A program made the translations under genes and the position numbers. From Chitinophagaceae bacterium (GTDB lineage: Bacteria; Bacteroidota; Bacteroidia; Chitinophagales; Chitinophagaceae): DNA of 64,000 nt. This document shows, in pieces, positions 17,058 to 27,162 of this stretch (position 1 is its first letter; each line of letters starts with the position of its first letter). The notes under the pieces were generated by a model. That model was given only the letters and a program-made list of their open reading frames with translations. It was not told where the DNA came from and did not search any database. The stretch is taken from the NCBI GenBank assembly GCA_947381435.1, contig CANCVE010000003.1, forward strand, positions 1-64,000, in the 5' to 3' direction.

Positions 17058-18965
17058 TTAATATCCATTATTTTGAGTAACTGCACCATTGCTAGCATCA
17101 ATTACTGCCTGAGGAATTGGAAACAACTCACTATGCTTCTCTACAAAGCCAGATGCAAAAAATTTACTAAACGTAGTGGTAATACCCGAACCAATCCAAG
17201 AAACCTTTGTGTTAACTGGTCTTTCCATGGTTGTTGTTACTGTAATAGAAGGTTGCTTTGCATAAAAACTATTAATCCACAATGTTGAATCATCAACTGC
17301 TTTAGACATGCCTGCAGGATTTCCTGCATCACCAGGATAATTAAAATACATGGATGTAGGCAATGGTCCTGTCAAAGCGTAATCAGATGGCTCAGCCATA
17401 TAACTCGTTTTTGCTAATGCTTTATTACTAATTATTGTACCTAAATTAGCTTTTGTTTCATTTATAGCTTTAGCTAATAGACCCCATCTTTTTAAGTCAT
17501 ATTTACGAATACCTTCTGCTCCAAACTCCAAAGAGCGTTCTCTAACAATCGCCTTAAAGAAATCATCGTGGGTTGTAGGAGTTGTTCCTATCAAAGATGG
17601 ATCACCTCCAAAACCTCTTGTTCTAACGCTATTGTAAGCACTTACCGCAGCAGCAGAAGGTCCATTATTCAATTCATTATCCGCCTCTGCAAACATTAAT
17701 AAAACATCTGAATATCGAATTAGTGGCCAATTCAATCCCATATAAGAAGCTCCACTTGTTGGTGCCGGTGTAACCCAATCTCCCCTAAACTTGCCATCTC
17801 TCATTGCTGTAATTTTATTACCAATTTTAGAAAAATCAGACAGAACATCATAAGGGGCAATTGTTACATCTCTTCTTGTGTCTTTCGAATCGAACAAATA
17901 AAAATAGGTAGGTAACATTAAAAGAGTGCCGCTACCGTTTAAAAAATTATAAGAAGCAGAGATAGTACCTGCGCTAGAAACAGGAGTGTAAGAACCGGCA
18001 AATTTTGGCCCATTATAAATACCCAATTTACTATCCGTTAACCCTGTTCCACCGCCCATAGCTACTTCAAATAAAAGTTCGTTACTAGGGTCAGCAGCAT
18101 GTGCACAGATACCGTCTTTAAAAATAGACTTGTAACTAGGATTCAAAGCGTGCTTACCGCTGTTAATTATGTCGTTACACTCATCCAAAGCAATCTTATA
18201 GTAATCTAAATAATGCGCATCATCCCTGCTTATTGTTCCATTATCCCTCAAATCATAACCTCCTCTATATAAAGCAATTCTTGCACGCAAAGCTTTCACC
18301 GCACCTTTTGTAATACGCTCATCAGCCTTAACCGCATCTCTCCATGGAACTAAAGTTTCAGCCAATAAAAGATCATTTAACAAGTGATTATAAATTGTAT
18401 CTCTATTAGTTTTACCGATAAACAAATTTTTAGATTCAGAAGATGGAAGAAATTGTGCAGGCACATCTCCCCAATTTCTAATTAACTCCATGTAAAATTG
18501 CGCACGCAAAGTCAATGCCTCGCCGTATAGTCTTTGCAATTCAGCACTTGAAGATGGGTTTGTATATAAACTCATCTTCGGAATATTGTAAATACATATA
18601 TTAGCTCTTTCTATACCTTGGTACAATTGTACATAAGGGGCATATAATTGCAGATTAATTGCAGTAGCATTATAATGGGCAATATCTCCTCGATCATTAT
18701 CCCCAGTTTTTGATGGTCCCATTGTTTCATCATTATCATAGGGATAATACATACTAATTCTTATTCCGTACCCTTGATCTCCGGCCAAATCCTGATAAAC
18801 GCCAATCACAGCCATTTTTGTAGAAGTTACATTACTAAAGATTTCGGCATTGGAAATAAGCGAAGGAGAATCAGGTTCCAAGAATTTCTTGCAGGAACTT
18901 AAACCAGATATCATTAAAATTGCTATCCCAAATATTACAGACCCATTAATATATTTATTATTCAT
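17058..18965 (-). CDS. SusD/RagB family nutrient-binding outer membrane lipoprotein
   Basis: The 635-residue protein has a lipobox (GLSSCKKF, Cys near residue 26) and SusD features: SLISNAEIFSN early, GEALTLRAQFYMELIRNWGDVP near residue 160, LNDLLLAETLVPW, and LIRYSDVLLMFAEADNEL with RERSLEFGAEGIRKYDLKRWG toward the C-terminus. It forms the lid over its SusC partner and binds oligosaccharides at the surface. It starts 18 bp after susC. Given the neighbours (GH28, CE8, pectate lyases), the ligand is probably a galacturonan fragment; this is inference from context. Confidence 0.95.
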   Translation of the reverse strand: MNNKYINGSVIFGIAILMISGLSSCKKFLEPDSPSLISNAEIFSNVTSTKMAVIGVYQDLAGDQGYGIRISMYYPYDNDETMGPSKTGDNDRGDIAHYNATAINLQLYAPYVQLYQGIERANICIYNIPKMSLYTNPSSSAELQRLYGEALTLRAQFYMELIRNWGDVPAQFLPSSESKNLFIGKTNRDTIYNHLLNDLLLAETLVPWRDAVKADERITKGAVKALRARIALYRGGYDLRDNGTISRDDAHYLDYYKIALDECNDIINSGKHALNPSYKSIFKDGICAHAADPSNELLFEVAMGGGTGLTDSKLGIYNGPKFAGSYTPVSSAGTISASYNFLNGSGTLLMLPTYFYLFDSKDTRRDVTIAPYDVLSDFSKIGNKITAMRDGKFRGDWVTPAPTSGASYMGLNWPLIRYSDVLLMFAEADNELNNGPSAAAVSAYNSVRTRGFGGDPSLIGTTPTTHDDFFKAIVRERSLEFGAEGIRKYDLKRWGLLAKAINETKANLGTIISNKALAKTSYMAEPSDYALTGPLPTSMYFNYPGDAGNPAGMSKAVDDSTLWINSFYAKQPSITVTTTMERPVNTKVSWIGSGITTTFSKFFASGFVEKHSELFPIPQAVIDASNGAVTQNNGY

Positions 18966-18983
18966 TTTATTTAGTTTAAGAAA

Positions 18984-21900
18984 TTAGAAATTAAGATTGA
19001 TACCACATACATAACCTCTACTACGAGGATACGCTGAATAATCAACACCAGGTGTCAATGGTGTATCTCTTCTAGTATTCACTTCTGGATCATACCCTGT
19101 GTAACTGGTTATTACTGCCAAGTTGTTTACTGTTGCATAAATGCGCAACTTTGTAACGCTTAACCTCCTCATGAATTTTGAAGTAGAAGGTAAAGAATAT
19201 CCAATAGTAATATTGTTAATCCTTAAAAATGATGCATCCTCTAAAGCATAAGACATTGGCGAAAATGCAGAAGATGAAGAGCCAACAGATGGCAACCATA
19301 TGGAAGTGTTTTTATTTAAAGCATCAATTTCAGCCTTACTTTTTCCATAAACAGATGTTCCATCATATTTTTGATAGGTAACACCTGTTGCATCAACCAT
19401 TTTCCAACGGTTATTCATAATCGCGAGCATATTGGCATTTGGCGTATATGCACTAGTAAATTCAAGTTTATTATCATTTACAACATTTCCTCCTATTCTA
19501 TAGTTTACAAAAACACTCGCATCCCAATCTTTATACTTAAATGTTTGAGTTAAACCACCATAACAAATAGGCTGGTTGCTGCCTAAAATAGTTCGGTCGG
19601 TTACATCAACTTTACCATCACCATTCAAATCTTTATATCTTATACTACCTGGCTGAATAGCAGATGCGGTAACTCCTGCATTACTTGCAACGCCCGCCTT
19701 TAACGTATATATGTAGGGTAAATCTGGATTACCACTAGCTTTTACATCAAAATCTTTGGTAGTATAGAATCCATCATTAACATAGCCATACATAGAACCA
19801 ACTTTTTCGCCAACTTTAACTATAAAGTCGGGCAAATTTCCTGCGCCTGCAAAATTAGAACTTTGAAAATAGGAATTCTGATTTGGTCCTAAACTCTTTA
19901 TTACATTCTGATTAGCTGAAATGTTATAATTAAACGACCATGAAAAATCTTTTGTCCGCACCAATGTACCACTCAATTGAAGTTCTATACCTTTATTATT
20001 TGTTGAACCAACATTTTGAATTTGAGTTTTGTACCCTGACGAAATTGGCATTGGTACGTTAACTAACAATTTATCGGTTACATTATTATATAGATCTATA
20101 GATACTTGAAATTTATTTTTCAAAATTCCAAAATCAAAACCTAGATTAGCATAAGATGTTGTTGATTCCCATTGAAGACTTTTATTTGGAAGATTAGGAC
20201 TATTATATCCTGGATTCAGAACACCAAGCAAGGCATAAGAAGAAGCTGGATCAGATGAAGTAAAATAGCTTCCATAAAGATGATTCTTGATACGTGCATT
20301 ACCAACTATACCAGAAGAAATTCTAACTTTTACATCGGTTAAATAATTATTTACCTTATCCATAAAACGCTCTTTGGATAAATTCCAAGTAAATCCAGCT
20401 GATGTGAACCTGCCCCACTTTTTTTTCTCTGCAAATACACTTGCTCCATCATATCTTAGACTTGCAGTAAATTGGTATTTTTTATGTAGATTAAACTTGG
20501 CATTCGCGAAAAAAGAAACTAATCTAATTGTATTTTCAGAAGAAGTAGTATAAAAACCACGTTCTGAAGTATTGTTTGGTGTACTATTACTCATGTTAGC
20601 CAAAGCTGTCTTTGGTGAAATACCAAGTGGCATATATAGGGATTGTACATAATTTGTTGTTAACACATTTTGGTATGTCTCTTCACCTACTAATACTGTA
20701 AATGGATTATCTTTTATTGAACTTGAATAATTGAATACGTTTGAATTAGTTATAATTACTTTCTTTTCTCTGTTTATAGCTGCATTTGGCATACTATCGC
20801 TATTCTTTCTAGAATAAATTTCTATAGCGTCATTAAATGTATTTTGTTGCAAATCGGTAATGTCATATCCTAGTGTTGTTCTAAATGACAAGCCTTTTGT
20901 TAATTGATAATTTAGATAGCCATTATAAACAAAATTGTCTGTAACATTATTTTTATACAATCCATTATTTAGTAGTATCGGATTAATGAGGGTTAATCCA
21001 TTTCCTCCTGTAGCATTTTCTAGTGTTGGATCGGTAACATCTGCACCTTGACCAGCTTGAACAAAGGGTCTATAACGAACAATTTGTCTTAAAAAGCTCA
21101 GAGATTGATCTCCATTAGGATCGGTAGTTCCAGAACCATCTACGGTTGTTTTATTATAACGTACACTGAACCCTAGTTTAACATTATCTGTTGCCTTATG
21201 GTCAAACTTAAAGTTCAATAATTTTCTATCATACTCCGAATTTTGGAATATTCCGTCCTGAGAATTGTCTGTTAAACTCAAAAAATATTGTGTTTGAGCA
21301 CTACCCCCAGATACACTAATGTTGTGAGATTGCTGCAATGCATCCCTTCCAAACATTGTATTTTGCCAATCGTAAAAAGGCACTTTTTTATAGGCTTGTA
21401 ATGCTTGCCAATCTTTACCATAACTTGTGAATGTACTTGTATCGGTAGAAAATTTACTTCTATCATACTGCAACATCACAAATTCGTAAGGATTCATTAC
21501 TTCTAATTTCTTACTAATTTGATTCAATCCAACCAATCCATTATAGGAAACAGTCATTTTACCTTTCGTATTCTTTCCGCCTTTAGTAGTTACTACTACA
21601 ACACCGTTTGCAGCTCTCGACCCATAAATAGAAGTTGCAGAAGCATCTTTCAAAACATCTATAGATTCAATGTCTTGTGGAGAAATCAAAGAAATTCCTT
21701 CATCCGACTGTATACCATCAATTATATATAATGGCGCATTACTTTGAGTAACTGATCCACCTCCACGAACCTGAATTTGAACTTGCGAACCAGGAGCTCC
21801 TTCGGAAGTAGTAACCTGTACACCCGCAAGTTTTCCTGTAATGGCTTCTTCTGCTGAGTTTACAACAACATCTTTCAAATCTTTTGCGCCAATAGTTGAA

Positions 21901-22271
21901 ATCCCTCCAGGAATATCTTTTCGTTTTACAATCTGATAACCAATTACCACTACTTCCTCTCCAGCAATATCTGCACTAAGCTCCATTTTTACAGTAATCA
22001 AGTCATTGCCTTTGGCTTCTACCAATTGTGTTTTGTAACCAACATAGCTGATAGTTAGATAAACAGTTTCGTTGCCAGATTTGGGATGAACAGTAAACTC
22101 TCCTTTACTATTGGTCTTTACTCCTTTACTCGTTCCTTTGGTTAAAACACTTGCACCCTCTAAAGGATTTCCTTTAGAATCTGTTACTACACCCTTAATC
22201 TCTTTGGTTTGAGCAAAAAGAAAAGTAACAAAAAAGAGAGGGAGTGCAATTAAAAGCAGAAATTTTTTCAT
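18984..22271 (-). CDS. SusC/RagA family TonB-linked outer membrane transporter
   Basis: From ATG 22271 (a TTG three codons upstream is an unlikely start) the protein has 1095 residues. It has a signal peptide, a carboxypeptidase-regulatory-like domain (KEIKGVVTDSKGNPLEGASV), a TonB-box-like EVVVIGYQ, a plug domain with VQVTTSEGAPGSQVQIQVRG and PLYIIDGIQS, and a long beta-barrel ending in a terminal aromatic residue (INLNF). It is the energy-coupled channel that imports oligosaccharides captured by SusD. Length matches the family. The 120 bp between it and the lyase gene at 22391 may hold a promoter, so the operon could begin here or further upstream. Confidence 0.96.
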   Translation of the reverse strand: MKKFLLLIALPLFFVTFLFAQTKEIKGVVTDSKGNPLEGASVLTKGTSKGVKTNSKGEFTVHPKSGNETVYLTISYVGYKTQLVEAKGNDLITVKMELSADIAGEEVVVIGYQIVKRKDIPGGISTIGAKDLKDVVVNSAEEAITGKLAGVQVTTSEGAPGSQVQIQVRGGGSVTQSNAPLYIIDGIQSDEGISLISPQDIESIDVLKDASATSIYGSRAANGVVVVTTKGGKNTKGKMTVSYNGLVGLNQISKKLEVMNPYEFVMLQYDRSKFSTDTSTFTSYGKDWQALQAYKKVPFYDWQNTMFGRDALQQSHNISVSGGSAQTQYFLSLTDNSQDGIFQNSEYDRKLLNFKFDHKATDNVKLGFSVRYNKTTVDGSGTTDPNGDQSLSFLRQIVRYRPFVQAGQGADVTDPTLENATGGNGLTLINPILLNNGLYKNNVTDNFVYNGYLNYQLTKGLSFRTTLGYDITDLQQNTFNDAIEIYSRKNSDSMPNAAINREKKVIITNSNVFNYSSSIKDNPFTVLVGEETYQNVLTTNYVQSLYMPLGISPKTALANMSNSTPNNTSERGFYTTSSENTIRLVSFFANAKFNLHKKYQFTASLRYDGASVFAEKKKWGRFTSAGFTWNLSKERFMDKVNNYLTDVKVRISSGIVGNARIKNHLYGSYFTSSDPASSYALLGVLNPGYNSPNLPNKSLQWESTTSYANLGFDFGILKNKFQVSIDLYNNVTDKLLVNVPMPISSGYKTQIQNVGSTNNKGIELQLSGTLVRTKDFSWSFNYNISANQNVIKSLGPNQNSYFQSSNFAGAGNLPDFIVKVGEKVGSMYGYVNDGFYTTKDFDVKASGNPDLPYIYTLKAGVASNAGVTASAIQPGSIRYKDLNGDGKVDVTDRTILGSNQPICYGGLTQTFKYKDWDASVFVNYRIGGNVVNDNKLEFTSAYTPNANMLAIMNNRWKMVDATGVTYQKYDGTSVYGKSKAEIDALNKNTSIWLPSVGSSSSAFSPMSYALEDASFLRINNITIGYSLPSTSKFMRRLSVTKLRIYATVNNLAVITSYTGYDPEVNTRRDTPLTPGVDYSAYPRSRGYVCGINLNF

Positions 22272-22390
22272 GTTAAACAATCGTTTTAAAAATTAAAATA
22301 TAACCTAGTTCCATAGAAAAGCCCATAAAGTTTGCGAAATTAGTAGTAACTCGTTTAAAACCGTCCCGCACTGTCCTGTCAAGTTTTTGT

Positions 22391-24439
22391 CTATTGCTTT
22401 ATAAACCTTTGTGTTAATTTGTTTAAACCTGATTCAAAAGTTATTAAATAGGTTCCTGACTTCAATTTTGATATATCAATTACCTCTTGAACAGAATTTT
22501 TAACCACTTGCTGTGACAAAATCTTTTTCCCATCTATTGAAAAAATCTTTACTTCTCCAGCATCTTTAACCTGATCATATACTAATGTCAAGCTATTATA
22601 TGCAGGATTTGTCAAAATTCTAAAATTGCTTTTCAATGCGCTAATCTTCAATAGCAATACATTGCTATACACAAAACTTCCACTCTTCTCTTTAATCCTA
22701 AGCCTGTAATAAGCATTATTTTCTTTAGTTAATTGTGCATCCAAAAACTCATAATCATTCTTATTTTTCCCCATTCCTAATGCCTTTACTGCACCAATAT
22801 TCTTAAAAGCAATCCCATCAAGGCTTTTTTCTATATTAAATTCAAATGTGTTTAATTCATTCGTAGAAGACCAACTAAGTATTGCCTGTTGTTCATTATT
22901 CAAGGCGGCCTTGAAGGAAATAAGTGAAAGAGGTAAAGTTCTAGGCGCAACCAATTCGTTTAAATACAGTTCTAGTTTTGTATATCCACTCGTATCGATT
23001 GTATTACCATCGGTAGAATCGGCAGGATTTAGTCCATGTGCTATTTCCCAAGCATCTGGAATTCCATCGTGGTCGCTATCAATTGGTGCTAGAGCTGTAG
23101 AATCATAATTTGGCCATCCACCAATTGAATCTTGTGTATCCACCATTCCCAAATTGCCTTTACCATAATAAGTACTTGTAGAATTAGTGGCATGCTGTGA
23201 TGCAGTACCTGTTATCGTTTCTTTAATTATTCGTCTATCTATTGTATCTCTTTTTGGGTAAGTATCTCCCACTCCCTCCAATACAGAATTATAGGCATCT
23301 AATGCTGTTTCCATTACAATTGGTTCGTTTTGCGTTGGTGCAGAAAGTTTAAAGGAGTCAGCATAAGAAGAAGGATAATATTTTGGATTCAATCCCAAAT
23401 AGTTATTTGCTGTTACTGTGGGCACTCCATACACATAGTTTCCTGAAATGTAAGCCTTACCTTTTAGTCTTGCGGCCCAAGCAGGCACATAAGCATCAGT
23501 AGCATTCCAAATAATCTTTGCTTTATTAGCAGGAGTAGCTGGCCCAGGTTTATAATAGTTGTTCATGATATTTACTTCTGCCCTTCTCAAATCAAAAATT
23601 GGTTTCCCCGTGTCTGCAATTTCTATTTCATTACCATAGCATCCCAAGTCATTTCCCCAATTGTAAATTACATTGTTTCTATAATCTAGATAGGCCAAGG
23701 TATCATGTGTCCTAGATCCATTAAAACGAATAGCTCTGCCATGGTGATGTGCCAATAAATTATGGTGATAGGAAGCAAATTGTCCACCCCAAACGCCTGC
23801 ATACCCATGGCTACCTTTTCCGTTATAAGATGCATTAAGGCTCTCACTTACCAAGCACCACTGAACAGTAGAATATTTGTTGTCGTAAAAAGTAGCCGCT
23901 TCCTCCATAGACCAACTCATTGAGCAATGATCTACGATAAAATTAGTTGAGTTTTCTATATCCAACCCATATACAGCCGGATTATTGGTTTTAGAAACAT
24001 CTCCAGGACGGAAGTGCATATATCGGATAATGAGATTAGTACCATAAATTTTTACCATCCCTCTTTTAGTACAAATACCATCTCCAGGAGCTGTTTGACC
24101 TGCAATAGTCATATTAGATCTTTGTACTTTAATGGGAGTCAATAAATCAATAATGCCTCCCACTCTAAAAACGATGGTCAATGGTTCACCCGGATACGCT
24201 TTAAAAGCTTGACGAAAACTACCTAGCCCATCATCTGCCAATGTGGTTACCTCATATACTTTTCCTCCACGACCGCCCAACGAATATTTTCCGTAACCCT
24301 CTGCTCCTGGAAAGGCCAATTGTTGTGAAAACGCAACTTGGACATTCCCTAATAAAAAGATTAATATGAAAAATTTACTTTTTATTATCGCTTTTCCTAC
24401 ATAGAAAAGGCTGAAAAAGCGTGTGTGATGTATGAACAT
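22391..24439 (-). CDS. Secreted pectate lyase-like protein with T9SS sorting domain
   Basis: This 682-residue protein has a long N-terminal signal (hydrophobic KFFILIFLLGNVQVAFS near residues 22-38). The lyase domain (about 40-430) has FPGAEGYGKYSLGGRGGKV, IAGQTAPGDGICTKRGMV, LIIRYMHFRPGDV, FIVDHCSMSWSMEEA and HHNLLAHHHGRAIRFNG. A DSDHDGIPDAWEIAHGLNP linker near residue 450 is followed by an FN3-like stretch and a T9SS type A domain. It is the gene closest to the divergent GntR-type regulator (starts 440 bp apart). Relative to the 1370-3997 protein, the RNPR motif is replaced by GRAIR. Confidence 0.88.
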   Translation of the reverse strand: MFIHHTRFFSLFYVGKAIIKSKFFILIFLLGNVQVAFSQQLAFPGAEGYGKYSLGGRGGKVYEVTTLADDGLGSFRQAFKAYPGEPLTIVFRVGGIIDLLTPIKVQRSNMTIAGQTAPGDGICTKRGMVKIYGTNLIIRYMHFRPGDVSKTNNPAVYGLDIENSTNFIVDHCSMSWSMEEAATFYDNKYSTVQWCLVSESLNASYNGKGSHGYAGVWGGQFASYHHNLLAHHHGRAIRFNGSRTHDTLAYLDYRNNVIYNWGNDLGCYGNEIEIADTGKPIFDLRRAEVNIMNNYYKPGPATPANKAKIIWNATDAYVPAWAARLKGKAYISGNYVYGVPTVTANNYLGLNPKYYPSSYADSFKLSAPTQNEPIVMETALDAYNSVLEGVGDTYPKRDTIDRRIIKETITGTASQHATNSTSTYYGKGNLGMVDTQDSIGGWPNYDSTALAPIDSDHDGIPDAWEIAHGLNPADSTDGNTIDTSGYTKLELYLNELVAPRTLPLSLISFKAALNNEQQAILSWSSTNELNTFEFNIEKSLDGIAFKNIGAVKALGMGKNKNDYEFLDAQLTKENNAYYRLRIKEKSGSFVYSNVLLLKISALKSNFRILTNPAYNSLTLVYDQVKDAGEVKIFSIDGKKILSQQVVKNSVQEVIDISKLKSGTYLITFESGLNKLTQRFIKQ

Positions 24440-24878
24440 ATTGCAACCAATTAAAAAATAAAAATAGGATTATAAAATAACTTCAAAGAAGAATTTTATA
24501 ACCAACTATTTGCAAAGTTATTCGGCGGAACAAGGAAAACTATCCTGCTCCCTCCCGCGAATTATAAATTGTATGTTTTTTGCTACTTTTATTTATCTCT
24601 AATAACTAAAACTATGCTTATTAACCGATTTAATTTGTTAAGCAACTTATGTTGTTCTAAAACTTACTATTAATGGCAAAGTATATTTGGTGAGTTTTTA
24701 AAATGTAAAAAGAACATATTTTATCGAAAATATTTATCATTTTGCCTATAGTATTTAAAAATAATTAAATTTTTAGTAAAATATTTTGCTTTTGTATAAA
24801 TCAATTCTTTTAGTTATTAATTTGCTATAATTGTAATTATAACATTTTTGCGTAAATAACACATAAATAAGAATAAAG
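24440..24878. other. Divergent promoter region between lyase and regulator genes
   Basis: This 439-bp stretch is very AT-rich apart from a patch near 24535-24560 that contains ATCCTGCTCCCTCCCGCG. A similar word, CGTCCCGCACTGTCCTGTC, lies upstream of susC at 22362-22380. No coding sequence is visible. Promoters for both flanking genes should lie here; I cannot place exact boxes. Confidence 0.5.
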
Positions 24879-25889
24879 ATGCTAGGTAATATTACGCTCG
24901 ATCCAAAAAGTAAGACCCCCATATTTATTCAAATTGCTGAGATTATTATCTCTAAAGTTGATAATGGCTCTTTAGATAATGACACTTCTTTGCCCTCGAT
25001 AAATACTTTTAATAAGACCTATAAAGTATCAAGAGATACAGTAGAAAAAGCCTACGGGGTTTTGAGAAAAAGGGGCTACATAAATGCCGTTCCAGGAAAA
25101 GGTTATTTTGTAATTGGCAAAAGACATGACAAACTTCGTATCCTTTTTATATTCAACAAAATCAGCTCTTTTAAAAGGATTACCTACTATAGTTTTCTAC
25201 AAACAATGGGTGATAAGGCAACTGTCGATTTACAAATACATCATTACAATCCATTCTTATTAAAAGATATTATCAACCAAAACCTACGCAAATACAACTA
25301 TTTTGTCATCATGCCTCATTTTGAACCTGACGCTGATCAGGAAAGTTATCTTGAAACATTTAGACGTATTCCTGAAAATGAATTGCTCATATTAGATAAA
25401 TTTCTCCCTGAATTTCCTGCTAAAAAAGCGGTGTTTCAAGATTTCAAATCAGATACTCAAGCAGCACTTTGCGAGGCTAAATCCTTGATGGAAAAATATA
25501 AGTCTATCATACTCTTATTCCCAGAATATAGAAATCATCCGCCAGAAATTATTCAAAGCGTGGAATTGTATGGTAAAGAACAAAACCATGAAGTTTCGGT
25601 GGTGTATAATGCAGCTAATATCACACTAACTAAAAATTCTGTTTATATAGTTATTGCCGATGATGATTTGGTTACCCTCATTAAAATGATTAGAAAAACG
25701 GATTTTGTTTTGGGTAAAGACATCGGGATTATCTCTTTTAATGAAACCGATTTAAAAGATTTACTAGACATCACCGTTATCAGTACTGACTTTGAAAAGA
25801 TGGGAGAAACTGCTGCCGAGCTTATTCTTAATAACAGAAATGAACTGGTTAAAAATCCTTTCCGGATTATTAAAAGAGGCTCATTATAA
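24879..25889 (+). CDS. GntR family transcriptional regulator with LacI-type sensor domain
   Basis: The 336-residue protein has an N-terminal GntR winged helix (PIFIQIAEIIISKVDNGSL, then INTFNKTYKVSRDTVEKAYG and RKRGYINAVPGKGYFV, residues about 10-80). A periplasmic-binding-protein-like sensor domain follows, with IGIISFNETDLKDLLDITVI and FEKMGETAAELIL near the end, as in LacI-type regulators. This GntR plus LacI-like architecture is common next to Bacteroidota polysaccharide loci. It is divergent from the pectate lyase and is the best candidate for controlling the pectin genes in response to a sugar, but no operator or ligand is proven by the sequence. Confidence 0.87.
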   Translation: MLGNITLDPKSKTPIFIQIAEIIISKVDNGSLDNDTSLPSINTFNKTYKVSRDTVEKAYGVLRKRGYINAVPGKGYFVIGKRHDKLRILFIFNKISSFKRITYYSFLQTMGDKATVDLQIHHYNPFLLKDIINQNLRKYNYFVIMPHFEPDADQESYLETFRRIPENELLILDKFLPEFPAKKAVFQDFKSDTQAALCEAKSLMEKYKSIILLFPEYRNHPPEIIQSVELYGKEQNHEVSVVYNAANITLTKNSVYIVIADDDLVTLIKMIRKTDFVLGKDIGIISFNETDLKDLLDITVISTDFEKMGETAAELILNNRNELVKNPFRIIKRGSL

Positions 25890-25906
25890 AAGTATTTTAG
25901 ATTTTT

Positions 25907-26968
25907 TTAAAACAACCTTCCTTGTTCTCCCGGTCGTGTAAATTGGGTAGTGTCCAATTCCCAACGTTGATCATTCAAACCATAAATTTTATTGTACTTT
26001 CTAAACTGCTGCCGCACCAAGTCGGCAATGGGTCCTTCGCCACGCATCCGCACACCAAAACGACTATCATTTACTTTTCCATTATGGGCATTTTCTATCA
26101 AATGCCAAACTTTATCAGCCCTATCGGGGTAGTTTTTATAAATCCAATCATGAAACAGGAGCTTTATCGCCCCATTCAGTCTAATAAAAGTATAAGCACT
26201 AAAGGTTGCACCCATTTCGCTTGCCGCTTTCATTATTCGTTGCATCTCCTATTCGTTCAGTCCTGGAATCATTGGCCCAAGCATTACACCCATCCGCACG
26301 CCTTCTTTTCCAAGTTCTTCAATTATTCTCAATCGTTGTTTTGCTGTGGTGGTGCGTGGTTCCATTGCTTGCCTTAGGTTTTCATCAAACGAAGTAATGC
26401 TTACCAATACGCTGACTAGTTTCTTTTTAGCCATTTCCTGTAATAAATCTTTATCTCGAAGTATGCCCGCATTTTTGGTGATGATACCTACTGGTTGGTT
26501 AAACTGATTACACACTTCTAGCATTTGTCTGGTTATTTTAAACTTCCTTTCCGCAGGTTGATAACAGTCGGTATTTCCACTTAGCGATATGGGTACACAT
26601 TCCCATTTTGGGTGCATCAAAAACCTATGAAGAAGTTCTGGTGCATTCTTTTTAACGATAATCTTCGTTTCAAAATCTATTCCAGCACTCCAACCCCAAT
26701 ATTCAAAACTATTGCGGGCATAACAGTAAATGCAACCATGTTCGCAACCTTGATATGGATTCATGCTATACATCATGCCCACATCTGGGCTATCCACTTT
26801 GTTCACAATGGTCTTCGCTAAGTCTTCCATATAAATGGTTTTCGGGTTAGGTTCTGTCCAATCATCTATCGATTCTAACTGATCTTTAACCCGTTCATTC
26901 TTCAGGAACTTATTGCGCGGGTTAATCTGCGCACCCCGTCCTTTTGGGTAGTTTTCATTATTCTCCAT
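25907..26968 (-). pseudogene. PA0069-type radical SAM gene interrupted by one in-frame TAG
   Basis: Starting at ATG 26968 (MENNENYPKGRG), the frame encodes a radical SAM protein with CEHGCIYCYAR, the CxxxCxxC cluster that binds the 4Fe-4S centre. It reads to PMIPGLNE and hits TAG at 26249-26251. The same frame continues at once with EMQRIMKAASEMG and the usual family end TRPGEQGRLF. Nothing is shifted or missing, so one substitution in one codon (for example from CAG, AAG or GAG) explains the break. The radical SAM core and cluster precede the stop and the conserved C-terminal domain follows it. It may be a recent pseudogene, a readthrough case or a sequence error. The family is associated with DNA-repair-type loci but its reaction is not defined. 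Confidence 0.85.
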
Positions 26969-26996
26969 AAAATTAATTTTACCTCTTTTTTGTTTT

Positions 26997-27157
26997 TTAA
27001 CCACGAAGGACACTAAGAAAAGAAGCACAAGGAACACAAGGTTTTTTAGTGAAACAAACTTAGCCACAAAGGAAAAAAGGGGAAGAACCACTAAGCACAC
27101 TAGGATATAAATGTTCTTTGTGTTTCTTTGTGAAAACCCTATGTCCTTTGTGGTTAA
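26997..27157. repeat. Intergenic inverted-repeat element
   Basis: TTAACCACGAAGGACACTAA at 26997-27016 pairs, with two differences, with TATGTCCTTTGTGGTTAA at 27140-27157. The interior is made of similar words (CACAAGG, CACAAAGG, CACTAAG, TTCTTTGTG). Such CACAAAGG-type elements are frequent between Bacteroidota genes; a partial relative lies at 48477-48520. Confidence 0.6.
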
Positions 27158-27162
27158 GTATC

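Noticed and set aside
25907-26245. Separate 112-aa gene after the radical SAM fragment
   Set aside because: It is the C-terminal part of the same gene in the same frame, separated by one TAG. The internal ATG is ordinary family sequence.
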